Assembly (NCBI GenBank): GCA_012728775.1 | Contig: JAAYEN010000225.1 | Span: 1-6,224, forward strand | Direction: 5' to 3' | Length of the DNA stretch: 6,224 bases | Origin: Tissierellia bacterium | GTDB lineage: Bacteria > Bacillota_A > Clostridia > Tissierellales > Peptoniphilaceae | Part shown: one piece after another, positions 1-5,570 of the stretch | How the letters are laid out: each line of letters opens with the position of its first letter | How positions within the stretch are numbered: the stretch's first letter is position 1 | Position numbers and translations under genes: made by a program | The notes under the pieces: model-generated | What the model saw: the letters and a program-made list of their open reading frames with translations, nothing else | The model's database searches: none | What the model was told of the DNA's origin: nothing

Positions 1-4
1 AGAA

Positions 5-1528
5 ATGATCAAATCCAATCCAGAAAAATACGCTAAGGACTTCCAAGTGGCGAAGGAAATGGCTCTTAAGTCCACTGCCTATTACAAAGGTGAACCAGTT
101 CCTTTTAATTACCAACCATTTTTTATAGATCCTATTGACGTAGATACATTCAAATACATTTTGGATTCCATTTTGAAAATTGGAAACAAGGTGACTAAGG
201 AATATATCAAAAATCCTGAATATAGAAAACTTTTTGGTTTTCCTAAATTTATCGAAGAAATGATACTAGTAGACAATGGATATGATGTAATAGCTCCTAT
301 GGGGCGTTTTGACATTTTCTTCCAAGATAGAGAGGATTTTATGTTTTGTGAAATCAATACTGACGGATCCTCGGCTATGAACGAAGATTTAGTTTTAGGG
401 GGAATTTTAAACCAAGGTTATGGCCTGAAAGACTTTTCCAAAAACTATCAACTAACCCAATTCGAATTATTTGATTCTTGGGTGGAAGAGTCCTTGAAGT
501 TATTTAGAAAATACGATAAGAAGACACCTTTTCCAAATGTAGCTATAATGGACATTATGGAAAGTGCGACTACTAGTGAATTTGAAGAGTTCAAAAGAGC
601 TTACGAAAGAGCTGGATGTAATGTAGAAATTGTAGATGTGAGAAATTTAGAATATAGAGACGGAAAACTATATCATGAAGATTTTAAAATCGATATGATT
701 TATAGAAGATTGGTCACTTTTGAATTAATTGAACACGCAGAGGATTGCCAAGAGTTTATTAAAGCTTATATGGATAAAGCCATGTGCACTATCGGATCCA
801 TCCAATCTCAAGTAATCCACAACAAGATATTTTTCAAGGTACTTTTTGACGAAGAAACTAGGAAATTTTTAGATAAAGATGATATAGATTTTATAGACAA
901 TCATATCCCCTATACAGGAATCCTAGGAGGCAGTGAAGAAGTCTTAGAAAAAGTTAAAAAGGAAAAGGACAATTATATTGTAAAGCCCATGGATATGAAT
1001 GCATCCCAAGGTGTTTACACTGGAAGAGATTTATCTCAAGAAGAATGGGAAGAAAATTTGGATAGAGATTTTAATAAGAAATTTATTTACCAAGAATTTG
1101 TTCCCCATAAGACCATACCTTTTGTAGATTTTGACGAAGAAGGAAATGTATTCGTAGAAGAACTGGCAAATACTTTGGGAATATTTGGATACAATGAAAA
1201 ATTCGCCGGACTTTACGCAAGATTGGGTAGCACAAATATAATAAAAAGGGCAACAGATGCCATAACGGCTCCAGCATTCTTAGCAGTGAAAAGGGATATG
1301 AAAGACTTACTTCCTAGAATAAATGAACTGGCTAAAATTGCTAAAGAAAGAGAGTTGACTGACGAAGAAGAACTAGAAAGAGCAGAATTAAGACGAGAAT
1401 ATATCTTAAGATTTAGAGCAGGAGCAGAACAGACCTTGCTAAAAGTAAAAGTAGTAGACGAAGACGGACGAGATATTACAAATGAGAAATTAAACAAATT
1501 ATATAAAGAAAAAAAGAAAAAAAGATAG
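5..1528 (+). CDS. ATP-grasp ligase (glutathionylspermidine synthase-like) fused to a C-terminal UPF0291/DUF896 domain
   Basis: This is probably a cytoplasmic ATP-dependent carboxylate-amine (peptide-bond-forming) ligase; its substrate cannot be told from sequence. The N-terminal ~425 residues have the pattern of the glutathionylspermidine synthase / circularly permuted ATP-grasp group: an acidic CEINTDGSS stretch at 115-123, IYRR at 232-235, a VKPMD nucleotide-binding lysine (K327) followed by a small-residue SQGV loop at 334-337, YQEF at 362-365, VEEL at 384-387 and GLYARLG at 402-408. Residues ~432-507 match the UPF0291 (YnzC) family and are listed separately. There is no signal peptide or membrane segment, so true glutathionylspermidine synthase activity is not implied. 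The 5' end is uncertain: the frame is open back to base 2, only four bases precede this ATG, and no ribosome binding site can be seen, so the real start may lie upstream of the window. The end is lysine-rich and encoded by two runs of seven A (1509-1515, 1517-1523). No convincing terminator follows. Confidence 0.8.
   Translation: MIKSNPEKYAKDFQVAKEMALKSTAYYKGEPVPFNYQPFFIDPIDVDTFKYILDSILKIGNKVTKEYIKNPEYRKLFGFPKFIEEMILVDNGYDVIAPMGRFDIFFQDREDFMFCEINTDGSSAMNEDLVLGGILNQGYGLKDFSKNYQLTQFELFDSWVEESLKLFRKYDKKTPFPNVAIMDIMESATTSEFEEFKRAYERAGCNVEIVDVRNLEYRDGKLYHEDFKIDMIYRRLVTFELIEHAEDCQEFIKAYMDKAMCTIGSIQSQVIHNKIFFKVLFDEETRKFLDKDDIDFIDNHIPYTGILGGSEEVLEKVKKEKDNYIVKPMDMNASQGVYTGRDLSQEEWEENLDRDFNKKFIYQEFVPHKTIPFVDFDEEGNVFVEELANTLGIFGYNEKFAGLYARLGSTNIIKRATDAITAPAFLAVKRDMKDLLPRINELAKIAKERELTDEEELERAELRREYILRFRAGAEQTLLKVKVVDEDGRDITNEKLNKLYKEKKKKR
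1298..1525 (+). other. UPF0291/DUF896 (YnzC-like) domain at the C-terminus of the ATP-grasp protein
   Basis: Residues ~432-507 of the preceding gene look like a whole UPF0291 protein, a family of small (about 75-80 residue) stand-alone Firmicutes proteins typified by Bacillus subtilis YnzC, of unknown function. Recognisable blocks are RINELA at 438-443, LTDEEELERA at 451-460, LRREYILRFR at 462-471, and VKVVDEDG then DITNEKL at 481-496, in the family's usual order and spacing. The domain length, about 76 residues, equals that of a free-standing member, so nothing seems lost. It is in frame with the ligase with no intervening stop. The assignment is from remembered family sequence, not a search. 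Bases 1298-1300 are an ATG, but it has no well-placed ribosome binding site. Confidence 0.75.
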
Positions 1529-1540
1529 GGTTGGTTATTA

Positions 1541-1585
1541 GTTAAAAGTGTAAATTAGTGAAAAGTGTAAAGTTAAAAGTGAAAA
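1541..1585. repeat. Three degenerate copies of a 14-base A-rich direct repeat
   Basis: The copies are GTTAAAAGTGTAAA (1541-1554), GTGAAAAGTGTAAA (1558-1571) and GTTAAAAGTGAAAA (1572-1585). The first two are separated by TTA and the last two are adjacent. They differ from each other at only one or two positions. Their origin is unknown; slippage-prone intergenic repeats of this look may be dispersed elsewhere in the same genome. Confidence 0.75.
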
Positions 1586-1590
1586 GTTGG

Positions 1591-1657
1591 CTACGCCCTT
1601 CGTAGGGGATTTATTTGTAGTTAGTAATTAATAATTAGTAATTAGTAGATGCCTACG
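1591..1657. repeat. Nested CTACG/CGTAG inverted repeats
   Basis: CTACG (1591-1595) and CGTAG (1601-1605) form a perfect 5-bp stem with a 5-base loop. CGTAGG (1601-1606) can alternatively pair with CCTACG (1652-1657), a 6-bp stem enclosing the heptamer repeats. The two pairings exclude each other because they share 1601-1605. No T-tract follows either one, so this is not a typical terminator. Stems this short can arise by chance. Confidence 0.4.
1621..1648. repeat. Four tandem TTAGTAA-type heptamers
   Basis: Four contiguous 7-base units are TTAGTAA (1621-1627), TTAATAA (1628-1634), TTAGTAA (1635-1641) and TTAGTAG (1642-1648). The period is exact, with one substitution each in the second and fourth units. 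It is a microsatellite-like AT-rich tract between small inverted repeats. Confidence 0.85.
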
Positions 1658-1672
1658 GCTAAGTAAGGTAAA

Positions 1673-1710
1673 TCCCGTTGTTGGGCGTTATCGATTTGCT
1701 TAACACGGGA
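1673..1710. repeat. Imperfect stem-loop upstream of the MgtC-family gene
   Basis: TCCCGT plus GTT (1673-1682, with one bulged T) can pair with AAC plus ACGGGA (1702-1710), giving 6 bp and 3 bp around the bulge and a loop of about 19 bases. It ends 14 bases before the ribosome binding site and has no T-tract. It could be part of a leader RNA structure or the relic of a repeat element; the sequence does not decide. Confidence 0.4.
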
Positions 1711-1724
1711 CATATTGATTTTGT

Positions 1725-1731
1725 AAGGAGG
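1725..1731 (+). promoter_or_regulatory. Strong ribosome binding site fixing the TTG start of the MgtC-family gene
   Basis: AAGGAGG lies 8 bases before the TTG at 1740. It decides the start: the next in-frame ATG (residue 27, in the GMERE motif) would delete the first membrane helix, and the ATG at 1753 is out of frame. Confidence 0.85.
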
Positions 1732-1739
1732 TTAGGGTT

Positions 1740-2495
1740 TTGGCGGATATATATGTTAGTTCTTGGGAAATTGTTGTTCGATTATTAGTTTCAGCTTTAC
1801 TTGGCGGAGTAATTGGCATGGAAAGAGAAAGTAGTAAACGACCTGCAGGATTTAGAACTCATCTTTTGGTTAGTGTAGGCTCTACTTCTTTAATGATGCT
1901 TTCTGCCACTGCCTTTGACCCCATTGGACAAGGAAACGATCCCATGCGTCTTGCGGCTCAGGTTGTTAGCGGAGTGGGGTTTTTAGGTGCTGGCTCTATT
2001 ATGCGAGAAGGTTCGGAAATAAAAGGCCTCACCACTGCTGCGTCTCTTTGGATTTGTGCAGCTATTGGACTTAGTATTGGAGCGGGGCTTTATCTTTTAG
2101 GTGTAGCTACTACCTTGATTGTGATGTTGACTTTGACAGTTTTAAATAGAATAGATAAATCTTCAACTAGAGATATACTACAAAAGATTTCTAAACATGA
2201 TGAATCTACTTTTAAAAAATCAGGGGATATTAGAAAACTTATAGTTAAAAGAGAACTAAAATATGGAGTTATAGAAGATATCGAAATGCGACTTGAAGAA
2301 TATAACTTAGAGCTAATTGACGTTAAAATAAGAAAGAAAAGAGCAGTAGAAAATGGAGATATGTCCTATGGCGAAATGGAGTTATTGATTTTAAAAGATG
2401 AGGCAGTATTTTCCAAAAATGCATTGGTTAATATAATAAAAGATATCTTCGACATGCCAGGAGTTTTGGACGTTGAGATAATGAAAAGTGCTTAG
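1740..2495 (+). CDS. MgtC/SapB family inner-membrane protein
   Basis: This is a membrane protein of the MgtC/SapB family, whose members are tied to growth at low magnesium, membrane-potential or ATP-synthase control and, in pathogens, survival in macrophages; many bacterial copies have no proven role. The ~140-residue N-terminal part has about four to five hydrophobic helices (roughly 9-27, 39-57, 70-88, 97-136) and the family signatures: GGVIGMERE at 22-30, RPAGFRTHLLVSVG at 34-47, RLAAQVVSGVGFLGAGSIMRE at 70-90 and GLTTAASLW at 96-104. A soluble C-terminal region (~165-248), where MgtC proteins carry an ACT-like fold, ends the protein, so the 251-residue length is typical of a full two-domain member. 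The start is TTG, supported by AAGGAGG 8 bases upstream. The gene stands alone, with a repeat-rich spacer before it and a terminator after it. It is not a magnesium transporter itself, and no transporter gene is adjacent. Confidence 0.92.
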   Translation: MADIYVSSWEIVVRLLVSALLGGVIGMERESSKRPAGFRTHLLVSVGSTSLMMLSATAFDPIGQGNDPMRLAAQVVSGVGFLGAGSIMREGSEIKGLTTAASLWICAAIGLSIGAGLYLLGVATTLIVMLTLTVLNRIDKSSTRDILQKISKHDESTFKKSGDIRKLIVKRELKYGVIEDIEMRLEEYNLELIDVKIRKKRAVENGDMSYGEMELLILKDEAVFSKNALVNIIKDIFDMPGVLDVEIMKSA

Positions 2496-2499
2496 CTTT

Positions 2500-2537
2500 G
2501 GACTTGGAAACGATTTGATAATTTTCAAGTCCTTTTT
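2500..2537 (+). terminator. Rho-independent terminator after the MgtC-family gene
   Basis: GGACTTGGAAA (2500-2510) pairs with TTTTCAAGTCC (2522-2532) over 11 bp with one G-T wobble and an 11-base loop, followed directly by TTTTT (2533-2537). It begins 5 bases after the stop codon and separates this gene from the aspartase transcript. Confidence 0.88.
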
Positions 2538-2538
2538 A

Positions 2539-2567
2539 TTGCATTAAAATGGGGTATTAGATATTAT
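2539..2567 (+). promoter_or_regulatory. Probable sigma-A promoter of aspA
   Basis: A TATTAT -10 box (2562-2567, 5 of 6 matches to consensus) lies 17 bases after a weak TTGCAT -35 (2539-2544, 3 of 6 matches). It sits just after the upstream terminator and about 35 bases before the aspA start, which suits a promoter. No operator is apparent. Confidence 0.5.
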
Positions 2568-2602
2568 ATAAGTAGTAACAATAAAAATCAGGAGGTTAAT
2601 TA

Positions 2603-4024
2603 ATGGACAAAAAAGATTTAAGAGTTGAACATGATTCCCTAGGAGAGATTAATGTACCGAAAGATGCATATTATGGAGTGCACAGTCAAAGGGCAAAAGA
2701 AAATTTCCCAATAACTGGAGTACACACTGATCGTGAAATCATACGTGGTGCAGCAGAAGTTAAAAAAGCTTGTGCTATTACTAACTTTGAAGTAGGTATG
2801 ATGGATGAAAAAGTAAAAGACGCTATATCCCACGCTGCGGACAAAGTAATGACTGGGGAATACGATTGCCAATTTATTGTAGACCCTATCCAAGGCGGAG
2901 CAGGAACATCCCATAATATGAATGCTAACGAAGTAATTGCTAACTTAGCTATAGAAGAACTAGGTGGAGAATTAGGAGACTATTCAATAGTTCATCCTAA
3001 CGACCATGTAAACTTCGGACAATCTACTAATGACGTTTTTCCAACATCAGGAAAGCTTGCAATCATTAGATATATCGACAAAACTAAAGCTGAACTTGAA
3101 AAACTGATTGGATCAGTAGAGAAAAAAGCGGAAGAATTTGACGGCTTTATTAAAATGGGTAGAACCCAAATGCAAGATGCTATTCCAATTAGATTGGGAC
3201 AAGAATTCGGCGCATACGCTCAAGCTTTAAAAAGAGATATGAAGAGACTAGATAGCGCAAGAGAAGCTATGTCAGTTATAAATCTAGGAGCTACTGCTAT
3301 AGGTACTGGGTTAAATGCAGATGCGGATTACGTTAAAAAAGTAGTTCCAAATCTAGCAAAAGTTACAGGACTTGATTTGACCCAAGCTGAAGACCTAGTA
3401 GACGGAACCCAAAACCTAGATGGATTTGTGTATGTATCAGGAGTTTTAAAAGCTTTAGCAGTTTCTCTTTCCAAAATGAGTAACGACTTAAGACTTATGT
3501 CCTCAGGTCCTAGAACAGGATTTGGAGAGATATTTTTACCAGCTAAACAAGCGGGATCATCTATAATGCCAGGTAAGGTTAACCCTGTTATTCCAGAGGT
3601 CGTAACCCAAGTAGCATTTTCAGTAATTGGAAACGATATGACAATAGCTATGGCAGCTGAAGGCGGACAGTTAGAGCTAAATGCATTTGAACCAGTAATT
3701 TTCTACAAAATTTTCGAATCCTTTAGAACTTTAGAAGGTGCAATGTACACTTTAAGAGTAAATTGTATAGACGGAATTGAAGCAAATCCAGAAAGAATGG
3801 AAAATCTAGTAGAAAACAGTGTTGGAGTAATCACAGCGATAGTTCCTCACGTTGGATACGAAGCAGCAGCAAAAGTAGCTAAAGAAGCTATAGCAACAGG
3901 AAAGCCAGTTAGACAATTAGTCCTTGATAGCGGAATTGTTAGCGAAGAAGATTTAAATATGATTATGGATTTATATTCCATGACAGAACCAGGAATATCA
4001 GCAGAAGAATTATTAAAAGAATAA
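2603..4024 (+). CDS. aspA: Aspartate ammonia-lyase (aspartase)
   Basis: This cytoplasmic enzyme reversibly converts L-aspartate to fumarate and ammonia. The 473-residue length is normal for aspartase. Sequence marks of the aspartase/fumarase superfamily are present: DAYYGVHSQRAKENF at 21-35, DPIQGGAGTSHNMNANEVIAN at 94-114, HPNDHVNFGQSTNDVFPT at 131-148, GRTQMQDA at 186-193 and the GSSIMPGKVNP signature at 318-328. By alignment to Bacillus aspartase, S319 is the expected catalytic serine and K325 the substrate-contacting lysine. The YYGVHSQRA and DPIQGGAGTS forms indicate aspartase rather than class II fumarase, which has a GSGTQSNMN-type motif. The Gln in GRTQMQDA (His in many superfamily members) also occurs in Escherichia coli aspartase. 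AGGAGG lies 7 bases before the ATG. It has its own promoter and is probably co-transcribed with the MBL/rhodanese gene 33 bases downstream. In an anaerobe the likely role is aspartate catabolism, feeding fumarate reduction or malate formation. Confidence 0.95.
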   Translation: MDKKDLRVEHDSLGEINVPKDAYYGVHSQRAKENFPITGVHTDREIIRGAAEVKKACAITNFEVGMMDEKVKDAISHAADKVMTGEYDCQFIVDPIQGGAGTSHNMNANEVIANLAIEELGGELGDYSIVHPNDHVNFGQSTNDVFPTSGKLAIIRYIDKTKAELEKLIGSVEKKAEEFDGFIKMGRTQMQDAIPIRLGQEFGAYAQALKRDMKRLDSAREAMSVINLGATAIGTGLNADADYVKKVVPNLAKVTGLDLTQAEDLVDGTQNLDGFVYVSGVLKALAVSLSKMSNDLRLMSSGPRTGFGEIFLPAKQAGSSIMPGKVNPVIPEVVTQVAFSVIGNDMTIAMAAEGGQLELNAFEPVIFYKIFESFRTLEGAMYTLRVNCIDGIEANPERMENLVENSVGVITAIVPHVGYEAAAKVAKEAIATGKPVRQLVLDSGIVSEEDLNMIMDLYSMTEPGISAEELLKE

Positions 4025-4057
4025 TATCTATACTAAAAAGTTGGGAAGGTACAAATT

Positions 4058-5401
4058 ATGTATTTTAAGAAAATAGAAAGCAAAGGACTTGCACATTTTT
4101 CCTACATCATCGGAGATGGAAATGAAGCGGCAATAATAGATCCTAGAAGAGATGTGGAAGAATATCTTGATAGCACCCGAAGAGAAGGGCTAAAAATTAA
4201 ATACATTTTTGAAACCCATAGAAATGAAGATTATGTAATTGGTTCCAAGGAACTCGGTGAAAAATCAGGTGCAAAGGTATTTATTTCAGGTTATGAAGAT
4301 CTAGGATATGAATACGGTGAAGAAATTTTTGATGGAGAGGCATTTGATGTGGGAGAGCTAACTATAAAAGCAATCCACACTCCAGGGCACACTTTGGGAC
4401 ATATGAGTTACGCTCTATATGAAAAGGACCAAGAGACTCCACTTATGGTATTTACAGGTGACTGTTTGTTCTTTGGAGATATGGGACGAACGGATTTCTA
4501 CGGAGAAGAAAATCTTGAAAAGATGACAGGACTCCTCTACGATAGCGTTATAGAAAAGCTATTGCCCTTGGGAGATGGAGTTTTAGTTTTTCCAGCCCAC
4601 GGGCCAGGTTCTGCATGTGGAGAAGATATGGCAGATAGACCTTATTCCACTTTAGGATATGAAAAGGAAGCTAATCCTTATCTTCAAGTTTCATCTAAAG
4701 AAGAATTTATTGAAAAGTTTGCAAGCATGAGAATAAAGCCCAGATATTTTGAAAAGATGGAAGTGTTCAATGTAAAAGGCGCTCCATTTATTAATGGCCA
4801 AATTACCTTATCAGCAATAGAATTAGAAGAAGCAATGGAAAAGGATTATGTAATCTTAGACTGTAGAAGTAAAGAAGCATTTTGGGGCGGACATATTCCA
4901 GGAGCTTATTTCCTCAGCGGATCTAACTTTTCTAAATATGCAGGAACTATTTTTGAACTAGATACGCCATTGGTGCTATGCACTATTTCAACTGATGAGT
5001 ACACCTTAGACGAACTATATTGGATGGGTAGGAGAATAGGATTTGACAATATAAAGGGCTATCTCAAAGAAGGGGTAAATTCCTTAATAGATATGGGAAA
5101 AAGTCCCGTAAGATTTCCTACTATAAGTCCTGAAGATTTCGTTAAGGTAGAAGGAGACCATATACTTTTAGATATTAGGATGCCAGATTCAGAAATTCAC
5201 GAAAAGCTTAAAAAGAATTTAGTTAACATTCCTCTCCAAGAGCTTTATAAAAAACTAGATAAACTAGAAAAAAATAAAAAGATTTATGTATTATGCGCAT
5301 CAAGCGATAGAGCTACAACAGGAGCAGCTTTTCTAAAAAATGAAGGGTACGACTCAGTAGTAATTACAGGTGGATATCTAGCTTTGGAGCCACTACTTTA
5401 G
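4058..5401 (+). CDS. MBL-fold hydrolase with two rhodanese domains (persulfide dioxygenase-like)
   Basis: This is a cytoplasmic metallo-beta-lactamase-fold protein with tandem rhodanese domains, the layout of persulfide dioxygenase/sulfurtransferase fusions. Activity on glutathione persulfide or another low-molecular-weight persulfide is inferred. The MBL domain covers about 1-210: THRNEDY at 53-59, HTPGH at 107-111, TGD at 133-135, GRTDF at 143-147 and PAHGPG at 179-184. The usual HxHxDH motif is changed to H54-x-N56-x-D58-Y59. The three residues aligning with the iron ligands of ETHE1 (H54, H111, D135) remain, as does the Arg of GRTDF (R144), which contacts glutathione in ETHE1. Rhodanese 1 (~235-345) has LDCRSKEAFWGGHIPGA and a loop cysteine C308, but the loop CTISTD lacks the usual Arg. 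Rhodanese 2 (~355-447) has a standard C-x4-R loop, C413 to R418. GGGAAGG lies 8 bases before the ATG. No terminator separates it from aspA 33 bases upstream; one follows the stop. A generic hydrolase role is the main alternative. Confidence 0.85.
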   Translation: MYFKKIESKGLAHFSYIIGDGNEAAIIDPRRDVEEYLDSTRREGLKIKYIFETHRNEDYVIGSKELGEKSGAKVFISGYEDLGYEYGEEIFDGEAFDVGELTIKAIHTPGHTLGHMSYALYEKDQETPLMVFTGDCLFFGDMGRTDFYGEENLEKMTGLLYDSVIEKLLPLGDGVLVFPAHGPGSACGEDMADRPYSTLGYEKEANPYLQVSSKEEFIEKFASMRIKPRYFEKMEVFNVKGAPFINGQITLSAIELEEAMEKDYVILDCRSKEAFWGGHIPGAYFLSGSNFSKYAGTIFELDTPLVLCTISTDEYTLDELYWMGRRIGFDNIKGYLKEGVNSLIDMGKSPVRFPTISPEDFVKVEGDHILLDIRMPDSEIHEKLKKNLVNIPLQELYKKLDKLEKNKKIYVLCASSDRATTGAAFLKNEGYDSVVITGGYLALEPLL

Positions 5402-5404
5402 ATT

Positions 5405-5438
5405 AAAAAGGGGCGAAATGACCTTTCGCCTTCTTTTT
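5405..5438 (+). terminator. Rho-independent terminator after the aspA / MBL-rhodanese unit
   Basis: GGCGAAA (5412-5418) pairs with TTTCGCC (5424-5430), a 7-bp stem extendable by two G-T pairs with a 5-base loop, followed by TTC and TTTTT (5434-5438). AAAAA at 5405-5409 on the other side means it may also terminate transcription from the opposite strand. Confidence 0.9.
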
Positions 5439-5485
5439 CATTAAATTACTATCTAATAGATGTTTAGAAATTTGAAATAAAAAAA

Positions 5486-5508
5486 TTTTTCTTATCTTTA
5501 AAGAAAAA
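5486..5508. repeat. 8-bp perfect inverted repeat in the malic enzyme promoter region
   Basis: TTTTTCTT (5486-5493) and AAGAAAAA (5501-5508) are exact reverse complements around a 7-base loop. They cover the place where the -35 box of the downstream promoter should be, which would suit an operator. The arms are nearly pure A/T, so chance is a real alternative, and I recognise no known regulator site. Confidence 0.4.
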
Positions 5509-5515
5509 AGATATG

Positions 5516-5524
5516 TGTTATAAT
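5516..5524 (+). promoter_or_regulatory. Extended -10 promoter of the malic enzyme gene
   Basis: TGTTATAAT is a perfect extended -10 element (TGnTATAAT, with TATAAT at 5519-5524), 46 bases before the start codon. No good -35 hexamer sits 16-18 bases upstream (the closest, TTTAAA at 5497-5502, is weak), which fits a promoter that depends on its extended -10. The remaining leader up to 5555 is AT-rich with no other structure that I can see. Confidence 0.75.
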
Positions 5525-5570
5525 ATAGTCAAGATAATAAAATAATTTAACAATTAAAGGAGGAATTATT

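Larger units (their letters stand above)
1529..1739. other. Gene-free spacer built of degenerate short repeats
   Basis: These 211 bases hold no credible coding region. From left to right there are three near-copies of a 14-base A/G-rich unit (1541-1585), a small perfect inverted repeat (1591-1605), four tandem copies of a TTAGTAA-like heptamer (1621-1648), a GCCTACGGC motif (1651-1659) and an imperfect stem-loop (1673-1710), then the ribosome binding site of the next gene. I could not identify a convincing sigma-A promoter, a terminator for the upstream gene, or the conserved parts of a magnesium (M-box) riboswitch. Confidence 0.6.

Noticed and set aside
5..1297. Calling the ligase a true glutathionylspermidine synthase
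   Set aside because: Only the general ATP-grasp pattern is shared; there is no amidase domain, and spermidine-glutathione conjugation is not expected in this type of organism.
1298..1528. Separate translation of the UPF0291 domain from the internal ATG at 1298
   Set aside because: The only purine-rich stretch before it (AAAAGGG, 1289-1295) ends just 2 bases from the ATG, too close for a normal ribosome binding site, so I treat the region as part of the fusion.
1541..1648. CRISPR array
   Set aside because: Repeat units are only 7-14 bases, contiguous and degenerate, with no spacers of regular length and no cas genes nearby.
1529..1739. Magnesium (M-box) riboswitch in front of the MgtC-family gene
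   Set aside because: The spacer lacks the recognisable conserved M-box core and consists mostly of simple repeats; only one imperfect stem-loop is present.
2639..2914. Antisense open reading frame opposite aspA (also 109-357, 1083-1277 and 1213-1497 opposite the ligase, and 5900-6214 opposite the malic enzyme)
   Set aside because: Each lies wholly or almost wholly inside a well-supported gene on the other strand and its translation resembles no protein family; these are shadow frames.
2603..4024. Class II fumarase as the identity of the aspA product
   Set aside because: The DPIQGGAGTSHNMN, YYGVHSQRA and GRTQMQDA forms are those of aspartase; fumarase has GSGTQSNMN and a His in the GRTH motif.
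5525..5555. Rex (NADH-responsive) operator near the malic enzyme start
   Set aside because: Only one half-site, TTAACAA (5547-5553), is present; the partner TTGTTAA half at the proper spacing is missing.
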